NCBI GenBank assembly: GCA_964511425.1
Contig: CAZEFI010000007.1
Span: 18,236-82,235, forward strand
DNA length: 64,000 bases
Direction: 5' to 3'
Source: Bin55 sp964511425
Lineage (GTDB): Bacteria; Pseudomonadota; Gammaproteobacteria; Pseudomonadales; Azotimanducaceae
Shown: positions 31,242-40,905 of the stretch, piece after piece
Numbering within the stretch: position 1 is the first letter of the stretch
How the letters are laid out: every line of letters starts with the position of its first letter
Translations under genes and position numbers: made by a program
The notes under the pieces: generated by a model
Told to the model about the DNA's origin: nothing
The model's input: the letters and a program-made list of their open reading frames with translations, nothing else
The model's database searches: none

Positions 31242-34097
31242 TTGACCCGACCAAGTTCTCATATTTCTATTCGTGGTGCGCGCACACACAATTTAAAGAA
31301 CGTCGACCTTGATATCCCTAGGGATAAACTCACAGTAATTACCGGTCTGTCTGGTTCAGGGAAATCCTCCTTAGCTTTTGACACTTTATACGCGGAAGGA
31401 CAGCGCAGATATGTCGAATCTCTATCGGCATACGCTCGGCAGTTTCTTTCCATGATGGACAAACCTGACGTAGACCACATAGAAGGGCTCTCACCAGCGA
31501 TTTCGATCGAACAAAAATCGACATCTCACAATCCCCGGTCGACAGTCGGGACCATCACAGAAATCTATGATTATCTACGGCTTTTGTTTGCGCGTGCCGG
31601 AGAACCGAGATGTCCTGAACACCACTTGCCGTTGACAGCTCAATCCGTTAGCGAAATGGTCGACGCCGTCATGAACCTTCCTACGGAGACTCGCATCATG
31701 GTGCTAGCACCAATAGTGTCGCAACGTAAGGGGGAACACGTCCATGTGTTTTCTGATTTAGTCGCCAATGGATTTGTCCGTGCAAGAGTCAACGGATTGG
31801 TCACCACGCTAGAACACCCACCTAATCTTGACCGATATAAGAAACACTCGATCGAAGTGGTAGTCGATCGCTTAGTCGTACGCGAGGGCATTGAGCAGCG
31901 GTTGGCTGAGTCCTTTGAAACAACGCTCAAACTTGCTGATGAAGTAGCTATCGTAGCACCTATTGACGATACTTGGGAGGAACAAACTTTTTCTTCAAAG
32001 TTTGGCTGTTCTCTATGCTCATACAGCATTAGTGAACTCGAACCGAGGATGTTTTCCTTCAATAGCCCAGCTGGAGCATGTGCCGCATGTGATGGCTTAG
32101 GAACGGAAGTTGAATTTGACCCGAATCTTGTCGTCGCGGACCCACGCTTAAAGCTAGCAGAAGGTGCAATCTTTGGTTGGGATAGGTCAACTTCATGGCA
32201 ATGGGCAATAGTTGAAGCACTTGCCCGTCAATTGAATTGCGAAATTGACCGACCCTACAAACGACTCCCAAAAAAGTTTAAGGAAGCGTTATTTTTTGGG
32301 GTATCGGAACCGCTACCGGTGCAATTTCATGGTAAGACTCGTAAAAGAACGCACAGAATTCGATTTCGTGGCATCATCGGCACCATGCAACGTCGATATC
32401 AGAACACCACATCTCAAGATGTTCGTGAGAAGCTACAACCCTTTATGAGCGTAACACATTGTTCTGGGTGTTTGGGAAGTCGATTACGTAAAGAATCACG
32501 GCACGTATTTGTCAACGACGCTTCCATTGCAGACATCACCGCGCTTTCTATCGAGCGAGCCCTGGCATTCATTGCAGAACTAGCGTTAGTTGGGCAACGA
32601 GCGGTAATCGCGGAAAAAGTTTTAAAGGAAATTCAAGCGCGACTGCAATTCCTCGTTAACGTTGGATTGAACTATCTGACTCTAGATCGCGCCGCGAGCA
32701 CCTTGTCCGGCGGCGAAGCTCAACGCATCAGATTAGCGAGCCAAATCGGTGCCGGGCTTGTTGGAGTGATGTATATCCTTGATGAACCTTCAATCGGACT
32801 GCACCAACGGGACAACGCTCGGCTACTGTCAACCTTGACGCACCTCCGGGATATTGGCAACACCGTAATTGTGGTAGAACACGACGAAGAAGCAATACGT
32901 ACCGCGGATCACATTGTCGACATCGGACCGCATGCTGGTGTACATGGCGGTGAGATTGTTGTCCAGGGACCGTTATCGAAGGTTTTGCACGAACGCAAAT
33001 CTCTAACAGGACAGTTCTTAAATGGAATACAATCAATCGAAGTTCCACCTAACCGTGCAACGTACTCTAAGCAAGCCACAATCACTATCAAAGGTGCTCG
33101 CGGGAACAACCTAAAAAGTGTCTCCGTCGAATTTCCAATAAGCTTGCTAACTTGCGTGACAGGTGTTTCAGGTTCCGGAAAATCAACATTGGTGAACCAC
33201 ACACTCTACCCTGTAGCCGCACGCCTGCTCAACCGTACGACAAGTGTTAGTGCATTGCCATACGATGAGATTCGAGGGTTGTCGAACTTAGAGAAAGTAG
33301 TGAATATTGACCAAAGTCCCATTGGTCGTACTCCGCGCTCCAATCCAGCTACCTACACTGGGCTCTTTACACCTATCCGAGAATTGTTCACCAAGACAAA
33401 CGAGGCTCGCATTCGTGGCTACAAACCGGGCCGATTCAGTTTTAATGTAAAAGGAGGTCGTTGCGAAGCTTGTCGTGGGGATGGCTTGATTAAAGTCGAA
33501 ATGCACTTTTTGGCAGATGTCTATGTAACCTGCGAGACCTGTGGCGGTAAACGCTACAACCGTGAAACTCTTGAAATCAAATACAAGGGTAAAAACATAC
33601 ACGAAGTGCTTGACATGACGGTGGAAGAAGCTCATGAGTTTTTTGCGGCGATCCCGGCGATTAATCAAAAACTTCAGACGTTACTAGATGTCGGACTCTC
33701 ATACATGCGACTGGGACAAAGCGCGACCACTCTCTCAGGTGGCGAAGCTCAACGAATCAAACTTTCCCGAGAATTATCGAAAAGAGATCGAGGCAGAAAT
33801 CTCTATATTCTTGATGAACCTACCACGGGATTGCACTTCCACGACATTAGATTGCTGTTGAGCGTACTGACTAGGCTTAGAGACCACGGTAATACTGTCG
33901 TAGTAATTGAACACAACATGGATGTAATCAAAACTGCGGATTGGATCATCGATCTTGGCCCCGAGGGTGGCGCACAAGGCGGCGAAGTCATTGCCACAGG
34001 TACGCCCGAAGAAATCGCCGGATGTACCGAATCGCACACGAGTACCTTCCTCAAGCAAGCTCTAATCGGTGCTAGGACGATGGCTAAAACCGCCTAG
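31242..34097 (+). CDS. uvrA: Excinuclease ABC subunit A (UvrA)
   Basis: 951 residues from TTG 31242. It recognises DNA damage in nucleotide excision repair with UvrB. Two ABC ATPase modules are present: Walker A GLSGSGKSSLAFD and GVSGSGKSTLVNH, signature segments LSGGEAQRI twice, and VMYILDEPSIGLH / LYILDEPTTGLH. Zinc-binding Cys pairs are visible (CSLCSYS, CAACDGLG; CEACRGDGL, CETCGGKRY). Length is standard. It converges with rplQ, with only 21 bases between stops. Confidence 0.98.
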   Translation: MTRPSSHISIRGARTHNLKNVDLDIPRDKLTVITGLSGSGKSSLAFDTLYAEGQRRYVESLSAYARQFLSMMDKPDVDHIEGLSPAISIEQKSTSHNPRSTVGTITEIYDYLRLLFARAGEPRCPEHHLPLTAQSVSEMVDAVMNLPTETRIMVLAPIVSQRKGEHVHVFSDLVANGFVRARVNGLVTTLEHPPNLDRYKKHSIEVVVDRLVVREGIEQRLAESFETTLKLADEVAIVAPIDDTWEEQTFSSKFGCSLCSYSISELEPRMFSFNSPAGACAACDGLGTEVEFDPNLVVADPRLKLAEGAIFGWDRSTSWQWAIVEALARQLNCEIDRPYKRLPKKFKEALFFGVSEPLPVQFHGKTRKRTHRIRFRGIIGTMQRRYQNTTSQDVREKLQPFMSVTHCSGCLGSRLRKESRHVFVNDASIADITALSIERALAFIAELALVGQRAVIAEKVLKEIQARLQFLVNVGLNYLTLDRAASTLSGGEAQRIRLASQIGAGLVGVMYILDEPSIGLHQRDNARLLSTLTHLRDIGNTVIVVEHDEEAIRTADHIVDIGPHAGVHGGEIVVQGPLSKVLHERKSLTGQFLNGIQSIEVPPNRATYSKQATITIKGARGNNLKSVSVEFPISLLTCVTGVSGSGKSTLVNHTLYPVAARLLNRTTSVSALPYDEIRGLSNLEKVVNIDQSPIGRTPRSNPATYTGLFTPIRELFTKTNEARIRGYKPGRFSFNVKGGRCEACRGDGLIKVEMHFLADVYVTCETCGGKRYNRETLEIKYKGKNIHEVLDMTVEEAHEFFAAIPAINQKLQTLLDVGLSYMRLGQSATTLSGGEAQRIKLSRELSKRDRGRNLYILDEPTTGLHFHDIRLLLSVLTRLRDHGNTVVVIEHNMDVIKTADWIIDLGPEGGAQGGEVIATGTPEEIAGCTESHTSTFLKQALIGARTMAKTA

Positions 34098-34118
34098 TAT
34101 CTTTTACTGCGGCGGTGG

Positions 34119-34502
34119 CTAGTCTTCTTCGGTCAGATCTTCTTGAGGCCGATCTACAAATTCGATAAAACATATCGGGGCGGAATCGCCTTGGCGATAT
34201 CCCGCCTTTGCGATGCGGGTAAAACCACCTGGTCGCTCTCGAAAACGTGGTCCAAGTTCCGTGAACAGTTTCCCTACGGCGGCTTTGCTCCGTAACCGAG
34301 CAAATACCAATCTTCGGTTTGCAACAGTATCTTCGCGTGCCCGAGTAACGAGTGGTTCAATATATCGCCGCAACTCCTTAGCTTTCGGAACCGTAGTTTG
34401 AATCTGTTCATGCTCGATGAGTGATACGCACATGTTTGCAAACATTCGTTTGCGATGTGAAGCTGTTCGATTGAGGTGTCTACCAGTCTTTAAATGTCGC
34501 AT
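34119..34502 (-). CDS. rplQ: 50S ribosomal protein L17
   Basis: 127 residues, MRHLKTGRHLNRTASHRKRMFANMCVSL at the N-terminus being diagnostic. It is the last gene of the alpha operon, 54 bases after rpoA, and ends convergent with uvrA. Confidence 0.98.
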   Translation of the reverse strand: MRHLKTGRHLNRTASHRKRMFANMCVSLIEHEQIQTTVPKAKELRRYIEPLVTRAREDTVANRRLVFARLRSKAAVGKLFTELGPRFRERPGGFTRIAKAGYRQGDSAPICFIEFVDRPQEDLTEED

Positions 34503-34556
34503 AATCGATTCTACTTCCAGATCTGTCTAACGTGTGGGTTATGAAATACGGCTGTA

Positions 34557-35528
34557 TTACGACGGTTGTTTCCAACCTGGAATCGTCATTCCCAAAGCGA
34601 GACCACGAGAAGCTAACTCCTCTTTAATCTCGGTGAGCGACTTCCTACCCAAATTTGGAGTACGAAAGAGGGTTTCTTCGGTCTGTTGTACTAACTCGCC
34701 AATCGTTGCTACATTCTCTCCCTTCAAACAATTGATTGATCGAGTCTTTAAATTTAATGCGTCTATAGACTCATAGAGAAACGGATCAATATTCGTTGCT
34801 TCCTGGGCTTGGAAAACTTCTTTCAGTAAATCAGGATCGACGAAAGGTGCTAGTTGTTGGGTTAATATCGTCGCCGCATGCCGCACTGCTTCTTCTGGTC
34901 CAATCGTACCATTCGAGTCCAGCATCAAGATCAATTTATCCATGTCGGTGCGTTGTTCTACGCGGGTTTTCTCCACCTTGTAGTCAACGCTCCGCATGGG
35001 GCTAAAGGACGCATCTAAGCGCAAGCGACCAATCACCTTATCTTCTTCACTAATTGTGAGTTGATCTGCAGGTTCATAACCGCGACCGCGTGCCACAACC
35101 GCATCAATTCGAATTGAACCGTGTTCGTTTAGCGTGCACAAATGATGTTCTGGATTTGCAACTTGAATGTCATCTCCATGAATGAAATCGCCGGCAGATA
35201 CCTCACCTGGACCAGTAGCCGACAAGCGCATCGAACTCTCATCGCGCCCGTTTAGGCGGACTGCAACTCCTTTGAGATTGAGACAGATGCTCAACATATC
35301 TTCACGGACTCCCGAGAGAGTGGAGTATTCGTGCAACACATTGTCGACGGTGACTTCAGTAATCGCCGCACCAGGCATGGATGACAAGAGGATACGTCTG
35401 AGCGCATTTCCAATCGTGTGTCCGTACCCTCGCTCCAACGGCGTGAGCACAACACGAGCCCGAGTTGGGCTGAGAGTTTCAATTTCTAGATCACTTGCTA
35501 GCAACAGGTCCGTACCCATTATTTTCAT
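34557..35528 (-). CDS. rpoA: DNA-directed RNA polymerase subunit alpha
   Basis: 323 residues. N-terminal domain for dimerisation (ERGYGHTIGNALRRILLSSMPG) and C-terminal domain (TRSINCLKGENVATIGELV, NLGRKSLTEIKEELASRGL) that contacts UP elements and activators; the Arg corresponding to E. coli R265 is kept. Lies between rpsD and rplQ as in E. coli. Confidence 0.98.
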   Translation of the reverse strand: MKIMGTDLLLASDLEIETLSPTRARVVLTPLERGYGHTIGNALRRILLSSMPGAAITEVTVDNVLHEYSTLSGVREDMLSICLNLKGVAVRLNGRDESSMRLSATGPGEVSAGDFIHGDDIQVANPEHHLCTLNEHGSIRIDAVVARGRGYEPADQLTISEEDKVIGRLRLDASFSPMRSVDYKVEKTRVEQRTDMDKLILMLDSNGTIGPEEAVRHAATILTQQLAPFVDPDLLKEVFQAQEATNIDPFLYESIDALNLKTRSINCLKGENVATIGELVQQTEETLFRTPNLGRKSLTEIKEELASRGLALGMTIPGWKQPS

Positions 35529-35569
35529 AGGTTAGATATTCCTCCGAGTATTAAGCGTAGACTGTGAAA

Positions 35570-36202
35570 TTACTTGGAATACAGTTCTACGATGAGATTT
35601 TCTTGAATCTCGCGTGGTAATTCTTCTCGATCAGGCAATCGTTTAAACACGCTGCTCCGGTTCTCAGCATCGACTTCAATCCATTCAACGTAACCGCGTA
35701 AGTTCGCAAGCTCCGTCGCCATACCTATTCGATGCTGTTGCCTTTGTTTCTGAGCGATTGAAACCTCATCGCCCGGCTGAACTTGATACGACGGTATGTT
35801 CACAACTGCGCCATTCACCCTGACTGCTTTATGGGTTACCAATTGCCGTGCTTCAGCACGCGTGGACCCAAAACCTGACCGGTATACGACATTGTCCAGC
35901 CGTGATTCCAACATGAGTAGTAAGTTCACTCCAGTTGCGCCCGACTGCTGATCTGCTTTTTTATAGTAATTACGAAACTGTTTTTCAAGGACCCCATACA
36001 GACGACGTACCTTCTGTTTTTCCCGTAGTTGAATCCCGTAATCGGACATTCGACCACCACCTGCCGCGCGACGAGCACCATGCTCACCGGGAATCTTGTT
36101 CTCTTTACACTTCTCGTCCATAGGACGAACACCGCTTTTGAGGTATAAGTCAGTTCCTTCGCGCCGCGAGAGTTTTAGTTTTGGTCCGGTGTATCGTGCC
36201 AT
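35570..36202 (-). CDS. rpsD: 30S ribosomal protein S4
   Basis: 210 residues from ATG 36202 (MARYTGPKLKLSRREG); the open frame extends further upstream into rpsK, but this start matches the family. The S4 RNA-binding domain MLESRLDNVVYRSGFGSTRAEARQLVTH is intact. In E. coli S4 is the translational repressor of the alpha operon. Confidence 0.98.
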   Translation of the reverse strand: MARYTGPKLKLSRREGTDLYLKSGVRPMDEKCKENKIPGEHGARRAAGGGRMSDYGIQLREKQKVRRLYGVLEKQFRNYYKKADQQSGATGVNLLLMLESRLDNVVYRSGFGSTRAEARQLVTHKAVRVNGAVVNIPSYQVQPGDEVSIAQKQRQQHRIGMATELANLRGYVEWIEVDAENRSSVFKRLPDREELPREIQENLIVELYSK

Positions 36203-36212
36203 GGTAAATTCC

Positions 36213-36626
36213 TTACGGTCTCCGCTTCTTCGGTGGACGGCACCCATTGTGTGGAATGGGCGTGACGTCGGTGATGCTGTTAATCCGTAATCCACCAGCA
36301 TTCATTGCTCGTATTGACGATTCTCGGCCTGGGCCAGGACCTTTGACGTACACATCAACACTTTTCAACCCATGATTTTCGACCATATTGGTGGTTACGC
36401 TTTCCGCAGCGGTTTGCGCAGCAAATGCCGTACTCTTACGAGTACCTTTAAACCCAGCGGCTCCCGCACTCGACCAGCCTATAGTTCGGCCTTGTCGATC
36501 TGTAAATGTAATGATGGTATTGTTGTATGATGAATGAATATGTGCGAGACCGTCCGTAACGATGCGTTTGCCGCGTCTTCGCGCAGCTGCGCTCTCGCGC
36601 GAACCTCGTTTCCCTTTTTCAGCCAT
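36213..36626 (-). CDS. rpsK: 30S ribosomal protein S11
   Basis: 137 residues, slightly longer at the N-terminus than E. coli (129) through a basic Arg/Ala-rich extension. Core motifs HIHSSYNNTIITFTDRQG and GCRPPKKRRP are unmistakable. Two bases downstream of rpsM. Confidence 0.98.
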   Translation of the reverse strand: MAEKGKRGSRESAAARRRGKRIVTDGLAHIHSSYNNTIITFTDRQGRTIGWSSAGAAGFKGTRKSTAFAAQTAAESVTTNMVENHGLKSVDVYVKGPGPGRESSIRAMNAGGLRINSITDVTPIPHNGCRPPKKRRP

Positions 36627-36628
36627 AT

Positions 36629-36985
36629 TTATTTCCTAATAATTCGGCGTGGTCCCTTACGGGTACGTGCATTCGTTTGTGTCTGTTGCCCACGGACCGG
36701 TAAGTTTCGCCGATGACGCAGTCCCCGATAACAACGTAAATCCATGAGACGCTTAATATTCATTGAGTTGATCCGGCGAAGGTCTCCTTCCACGGTAAGT
36801 CCATCTACGGCTGTTCGCAAACGGTTCAATTCATCCTCAGACAGATCCTGAATCTTCTTATCTGGCGCAATTTTCGCAGATTCACAAGCTTGTCTCGCTG
36901 TTGTGCGTCCGATGCCGTAAATGTACGTCAACGAAATTGCTGCGTGTTTATTGTCCGGTATGTTGACCCCGGAAAATCGTGCCAT
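36629..36985 (-). CDS. rpsM: 30S ribosomal protein S13
   Basis: 118 residues: MARFSGVNIPDNKHAAISLTYIYGIG and the C-terminal RGQQTQTNARTRKGPRR tail that contacts tRNA in the P site. First of the rpsM-rpsK-rpsD-rpoA-rplQ series, five bases after rpmJ. Confidence 0.98.
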   Translation of the reverse strand: MARFSGVNIPDNKHAAISLTYIYGIGRTTARQACESAKIAPDKKIQDLSEDELNRLRTAVDGLTVEGDLRRINSMNIKRLMDLRCYRGLRHRRNLPVRGQQTQTNARTRKGPRRIIRK

Positions 36986-36990
36986 ACTTC

Positions 36991-37107
36991 TTAACCTTGT
37001 CTCTGTTTGTGTCTCGGTTCCTTCTTACAAATCACGTAGATGACGCGCTTCCTACGCACAATCTTGCAATTCCTACACATACGTTTTACCGAAGCTCTGA
37101 CTTTCAC
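36991..37107 (-). CDS. rpmJ: 50S ribosomal protein L36
   Basis: 38 residues from a GTG start at 37107: (M)KVRASVKRMCRNCKIVRR, ending PRHKQRQG. The zinc ligands Cys11, Cys14, Cys27 and His33 are all present, so this is the zinc-containing form. Position between secY and rpsM is canonical. It is below the usual ORF-caller length. Confidence 0.96.
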   Translation of the reverse strand: MKVRASVKRMCRNCKIVRRKRVIYVICKKEPRHKQRQG

Positions 37108-37132
37108 GATTTCTTGGACTCTTTATGCTCGC

Positions 37133-38464
37133 CTAACGTGTTCTACGACTGTAATTTCGTAAGTTCGACTTTTCCATTAATTTCGCGTAATTACTGGAAA
37201 GTAAGTGTGCCTGGATCTGAGACATGAAGTCCATCGAGACTACGACGACAATCAATAATGCGGTACCGCCTAACTGAAATTGAATGTCGAAAAAAGCACG
37301 CATCAATTCTGGAACCAAGCACACAGACGTAACGTACAAAGATCCAAAAATGGTTAATTTGGTCGTAACGTCATCAATGTGGTCTGCTGTTTGTTGTCCA
37401 GGACGAATACCTTGAATATATGCACCCTGTCGTTTTAAATTGTCTGCAAGTTCTTTGGGATCGCGCACAATCGCAGTGTAGAAGAAACTAAAGAAAATAA
37501 TCCCAGCCGCAAATAACAAAATGTAAAGTGGTTGTCCCGGGCTCAGTATCAACGAGATCTCTTGCAAAAAGCCCAAGCCTTCATTCTGCCCAAACCATTG
37601 CGACATCGAGGCTGGTGCAAGTAATAAACTCGATGCAAAAATTGCCGGAATCACGCCTGCCATGTTTACTTTAAACGGTAGATGACTTGTTTGTCCTTGG
37701 ACCATACGGCGACCTTGCTGTCGCTTCGCGTAATGAATAGTGATCCGGCGCTCCCCTCGTTCGATGAAGACAACGAATCCAACCAAACCGATCGCAAAGA
37801 CCAAGATTAAAAAGAGAAATGGCATGAAAATCAATCCTTCTCGGGCCATTTCGAAAGCTCCTGCGATTGCAGCAGGAAACCCGGACACAATTCCGGCGAA
37901 AATAAGTAGAGATATCCCGTTTCCAACCCCGTGTTCGGTTATTTTTTCGCCGAGCCACATCATGAATAGTGCACCAGTTACCAAAGTAACGAGCGAAATG
38001 AAGAAAAATCCAAATATGGAACTACCTGCAAACGGGAGTCCCTGAGCTACCAAAGTGCTCGTAAGTGCTACACCTTGAACAATCGAGATAAGCAAGGTGC
38101 CGTAGCGAGTGAGTTTGGTGATCTTGCGGCGACCAGATTCGCCTTCTTTCCGGAGTTGATTCAAGCGGGGGTACATCATCGTCAGCAAATTCATGATGAT
38201 GCTCGAAGTGATATACGGCATCACGCCGAGAGCCAGAATACTCATACGTTCTAATGCGCCGCCTGAGAACATATTAAATAGATCGAGTATGCCACCCTGT
38301 TGACTATCGAAAAGCCGTTGCAACGCAACCGGATCGATACCGGGCACCGGAATATGTGTACCGATACGATAGACGAGCAACGCAAAGAGGACAAATAGGA
38401 GGCGTTTACGAAGTTCCGTTGTCCCAGTTTGAACTCCTGCTAATGCTGGTGCGACTGTAGCCAT
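37133..38464 (-). CDS. secY: Protein translocase subunit SecY
   Basis: 443 residues with ten membrane helices, the pore of the Sec translocon. Opening RKRLLFVLFALLVYRIGTHIPVPGI and the MVQGQTSHLPFKVNMAGVIPAIFASS region are characteristic; the cytoplasmic loop before it carries the conserved Arg residues that bind SecA and ribosomes. Located between rplO and rpmJ as in the spc operon. Its partner SecE is encoded at 63489 and the SecY-binding Syd at 29932. Confidence 0.98.
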   Translation of the reverse strand: MATVAPALAGVQTGTTELRKRLLFVLFALLVYRIGTHIPVPGIDPVALQRLFDSQQGGILDLFNMFSGGALERMSILALGVMPYITSSIIMNLLTMMYPRLNQLRKEGESGRRKITKLTRYGTLLISIVQGVALTSTLVAQGLPFAGSSIFGFFFISLVTLVTGALFMMWLGEKITEHGVGNGISLLIFAGIVSGFPAAIAGAFEMAREGLIFMPFLFLILVFAIGLVGFVVFIERGERRITIHYAKRQQGRRMVQGQTSHLPFKVNMAGVIPAIFASSLLLAPASMSQWFGQNEGLGFLQEISLILSPGQPLYILLFAAGIIFFSFFYTAIVRDPKELADNLKRQGAYIQGIRPGQQTADHIDDVTTKLTIFGSLYVTSVCLVPELMRAFFDIQFQLGGTALLIVVVVSMDFMSQIQAHLLSSNYAKLMEKSNLRNYSRRTR

Positions 38465-38471
38465 CTCAATA

Positions 38472-38906
38472 CTACTCTTCTACCTTACCACCAGCTTTGT
38501 GAATCGCTGCTGCAGCACCATTCGTAACCTTGATCCCTCGAACGGTCAAGGCTCGGTCAATGTCACCTGAGTGAATAATCCGTGCTCTTTTAATATTAGC
38601 AGTAATTAACCCTGCGGATTTCAAACTTTGAAGATCAACGATTTCACCTTCTATGGAGTTCAGCTCGTGCAATCGGACTTCACTGGTTACTCGTTGAATG
38701 CGCGAACGAAAACCGAAGGTTGGAATACGCTGTTGCAACGGTAGCTGCCCACCTTCAAACCCTCGTCTTACGCCACCACCCGACCGAGAGCACTGTCCTT
38801 TGTGACCTCGACCACATGTCTTACCTAATCCAGAAGAACCACCTCGGCCGACACGTTTAGATGCCTTCCTACTACCCTGCGCAGGAGTCAATTCGTTAAG
38901 TTTCAC
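38472..38906 (-). CDS. rplO: 50S ribosomal protein L15
   Basis: 144 residues; MKLNELTPAQGSRKASKRVGRG and GLGKTCGRGHKGQCSRSGG are typical. Its start overlaps the rpmD stop by four bases. Confidence 0.98.
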   Translation of the reverse strand: MKLNELTPAQGSRKASKRVGRGGSSGLGKTCGRGHKGQCSRSGGGVRRGFEGGQLPLQQRIPTFGFRSRIQRVTSEVRLHELNSIEGEIVDLQSLKSAGLITANIKRARIIHSGDIDRALTVRGIKVTNGAAAAIHKAGGKVEE

Positions 38907-39103
38907 GATTTGGGTGCTTCCTTCACTTCTAGCAAGTAGCTCACTTCATTGATCATCCCTCGAATGGAGGGTGTATCTGCAACGATTACTTCATGGCCAA
39001 TACGACGTAAACCCAAGCCACGGACACAAGCTTGATGTTTCCGCAGTCGACCAGAAATACTCTTCGTAAGCCGCAGCCGTATCTTAGCAGATTTTTTAGC
39101 CAC
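38903..39103 (-). CDS. rpmD: 50S ribosomal protein L30
   Basis: 66 residues, a little longer than E. coli (59). IRLRLTKSISGRLRKHQACVRGLGLRRIGH matches the family. Its start lies eight bases inside the end of rpsE. Confidence 0.97.
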   Translation of the reverse strand: MAKKSAKIRLRLTKSISGRLRKHQACVRGLGLRRIGHEVIVADTPSIRGMINEVSYLLEVKEAPKS

Positions 39104-39605
39104 GACCGCGTACTTCCTCTTCTGTCTTGTCCCGCTTGAGAGCTACCATTCGAGGAGATCTCATGTTGACTAATCCTTTGACTGTCGCTCGTACGACATT
39201 TGTTGGATTGGTTGAGCCATAACACTTAGCAAGTACATCGCGCACTCCAGCGGCTTCAAGAACGGCGCGCATCGTACCTCCAGCAATTACGCCGGTTCCT
39301 TCCGAGGCAGGTTGCATGAATATTTTGGAGCTACCGTGTTTGGCGACGATGGGATACCAAAGCGTGACTCCGTTCAGTTCAATATCAAACATATTGCGTC
39401 GTGCTACCTGTCCCGATTTCTCAATTGCTTCAGCGCGCTCGCGGGCTTTACCTCGACCAAATCCAACTCTACCAGCACCGTCTCCCACGACGGACAGAGC
39501 AGTCCAAGAAAGTTGTCGACCTCCCTTGACGGTCTTCGCGACTCGAGTGGACGATACGAGCTTTTCGACTAATCCTTCTTCCCGGATTTCTTCTGAATAC
39601 GCCAT
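39096..39605 (-). CDS. rpsE: 30S ribosomal protein S5
   Basis: 169 residues. The double-stranded RNA-binding N-domain (LVSSTRVAKTVKGGRQLSWTA, VGDGAGRVGFGRGKA) and the C-domain GTGVIAGGTMRAVLEAAGV are intact. Residues around the spectinomycin-site loop (V-K-G-G-R) look normal. Overlaps rpmD by eight bases. Confidence 0.98.
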   Translation of the reverse strand: MAYSEEIREEGLVEKLVSSTRVAKTVKGGRQLSWTALSVVGDGAGRVGFGRGKARERAEAIEKSGQVARRNMFDIELNGVTLWYPIVAKHGSSKIFMQPASEGTGVIAGGTMRAVLEAAGVRDVLAKCYGSTNPTNVVRATVKGLVNMRSPRMVALKRDKTEEEVRGRG

Positions 39606-39607
39606 GT

Positions 39608-39958
39608 TTAAAACTCTAATCCCTTCTTGCGAGCTTCCTCTGCTAATGCCTTGATCCTACCATGATAGAGATAACCTGATCGATCGAAAGCTACCTTCGA
39701 AATTCCCATATCTTTTGCCCGAGCCGCGATCAGCTCTCCAATTTTCTTAGCGGCGTCTTTATTTCCGGTCTTTTTCAATTTGAGCGACTTGTCTAGCGTG
39801 GAAGCCTGAGTTATCACTTCGTTCCCCGTACTATCAATAACCTGTGCATAGATGTGTTGTGAAGTTCGATGCACACTCAAACGAACAGCCCCTAACTCCC
39901 GCATCTTATATCGTGCTCGCTTCGCACGTCGTCGCCGTGAAAGTTCTTTAATGCTCAT
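39608..39958 (-). CDS. rplR: 50S ribosomal protein L18
   Basis: 116 residues, binds 5S rRNA. RLSVHRTSQHIYAQVID and FDRSGYLYHGRIKALAEEAR are family signatures. Gap of two bases to rpsE. Confidence 0.98.
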   Translation of the reverse strand: MSIKELSRRRRAKRARYKMRELGAVRLSVHRTSQHIYAQVIDSTGNEVITQASTLDKSLKLKKTGNKDAAKKIGELIAARAKDMGISKVAFDRSGYLYHGRIKALAEEARKKGLEF

Positions 39959-39965
39959 GTTCTTG

Positions 39966-40496
39966 TTATTTCTTTACTTCTTTACGTTTGATGTATTCGC
40001 CCTGATAACGTATTCCCTTCCCTTTGTAAGGTTCTGGCGAGCGCTTACTTCGAATATCCGCGGCGACTTGCCCAACAAGTTGCCGGTCTACGCCAGTAAT
40101 TACCACTTCAGTCGGCGACGGGAGATTCAGTTCGATCCCTGTTGGTGGGACAAACTCGACGGGATGAGAAAAGCCCAATTGCATTACAAGCACATTATTT
40201 TGAAGTTGAGCACGATAGCCTACCCCTTCTATTTGTAACCGTTTTTCCCACTTATCGGAAACTCCCTTGATCATGTTCTTCACAAGGGCGGTAATCGTTC
40301 CAGTCATAGCGCGGGCGTGTCTACTCGTACCGGTCGTCTGAATTCGCAAGATTCCGTTTTGTTGTTCGGTACTGACCCCGTCCGAGCGTGGTACCGAAAG
40401 TTCACCATGTTTTCCTTTTACACTAATTGTTGAGTCGCTTACCGCGACTTCGACACCCGATGGAATGGCTATCTCTCGCTCTGTGATCCTCGACAT
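39966..40496 (-). CDS. rplF: 50S ribosomal protein L6
   Basis: 176 residues with the two L6 repeats; the C-terminal signature SPEPYKGKGIRYQGEYIKRK is diagnostic. Seven bases upstream of rplR. Confidence 0.98.
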   Translation of the reverse strand: MSRITEREIAIPSGVEVAVSDSTISVKGKHGELSVPRSDGVSTEQQNGILRIQTTGTSRHARAMTGTITALVKNMIKGVSDKWEKRLQIEGVGYRAQLQNNVLVMQLGFSHPVEFVPPTGIELNLPSPTEVVITGVDRQLVGQVAADIRSKRSPEPYKGKGIRYQGEYIKRKEVKK

Positions 40497-40507
40497 CTCA
40501 AATCACC

Positions 40508-40900
40508 TTAGAAGACGGTACACAACACTTCACCACCAACACCGGCACGCCGGGCAGCACGGTCCGTCATCAAACCTTGATCGGTGCTCACTATTGCGAT
40601 TCCTAAGCCCCCATTTACGCGAGGTAGCTCATCTTTCGTTTTATACGTACGCAAACCCGGTCGACTCATGCGCTTTAAGTCCTCAATCACTGAAATGCCT
40701 TCCAAGTACTTCAGCTTCACAGTGAGTATTGGTTTTACGGACTTATCGACAGAATAACCGAGAATATAACCTTCATCCTGCAACACTTGACATATTGCTT
40801 CCTTGATCTTAGAACTCGGCATTGAGACGGTAAGCATCGAAACCATGGTAGCGTTGCGAATGCGCGTAAGAAAATCGGCAATGGGATCATGCATGCTCAT
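40508..40900 (-). CDS. rpsH: 30S ribosomal protein S8
   Basis: 130 residues. MSMHDPIADFLTRIRNATM and the C-terminal GGLGIAIVSTDQGLMTDRAARRAGVGGEVLC are diagnostic. In E. coli S8 is the repressor of the spc operon. Confidence 0.98.
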   Translation of the reverse strand: MSMHDPIADFLTRIRNATMVSMLTVSMPSSKIKEAICQVLQDEGYILGYSVDKSVKPILTVKLKYLEGISVIEDLKRMSRPGLRTYKTKDELPRVNGGLGIAIVSTDQGLMTDRAARRAGVGGEVLCTVF

Positions 40901-40905
40901 AGAAA

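Noticed and set aside
36203..36301. N-terminal extension of rpsD
   Set aside because: The open frame continues upstream inside rpsK, but the added residues are not S4-like and MARYTGPKLKLSRREG at 36202 matches the family start.
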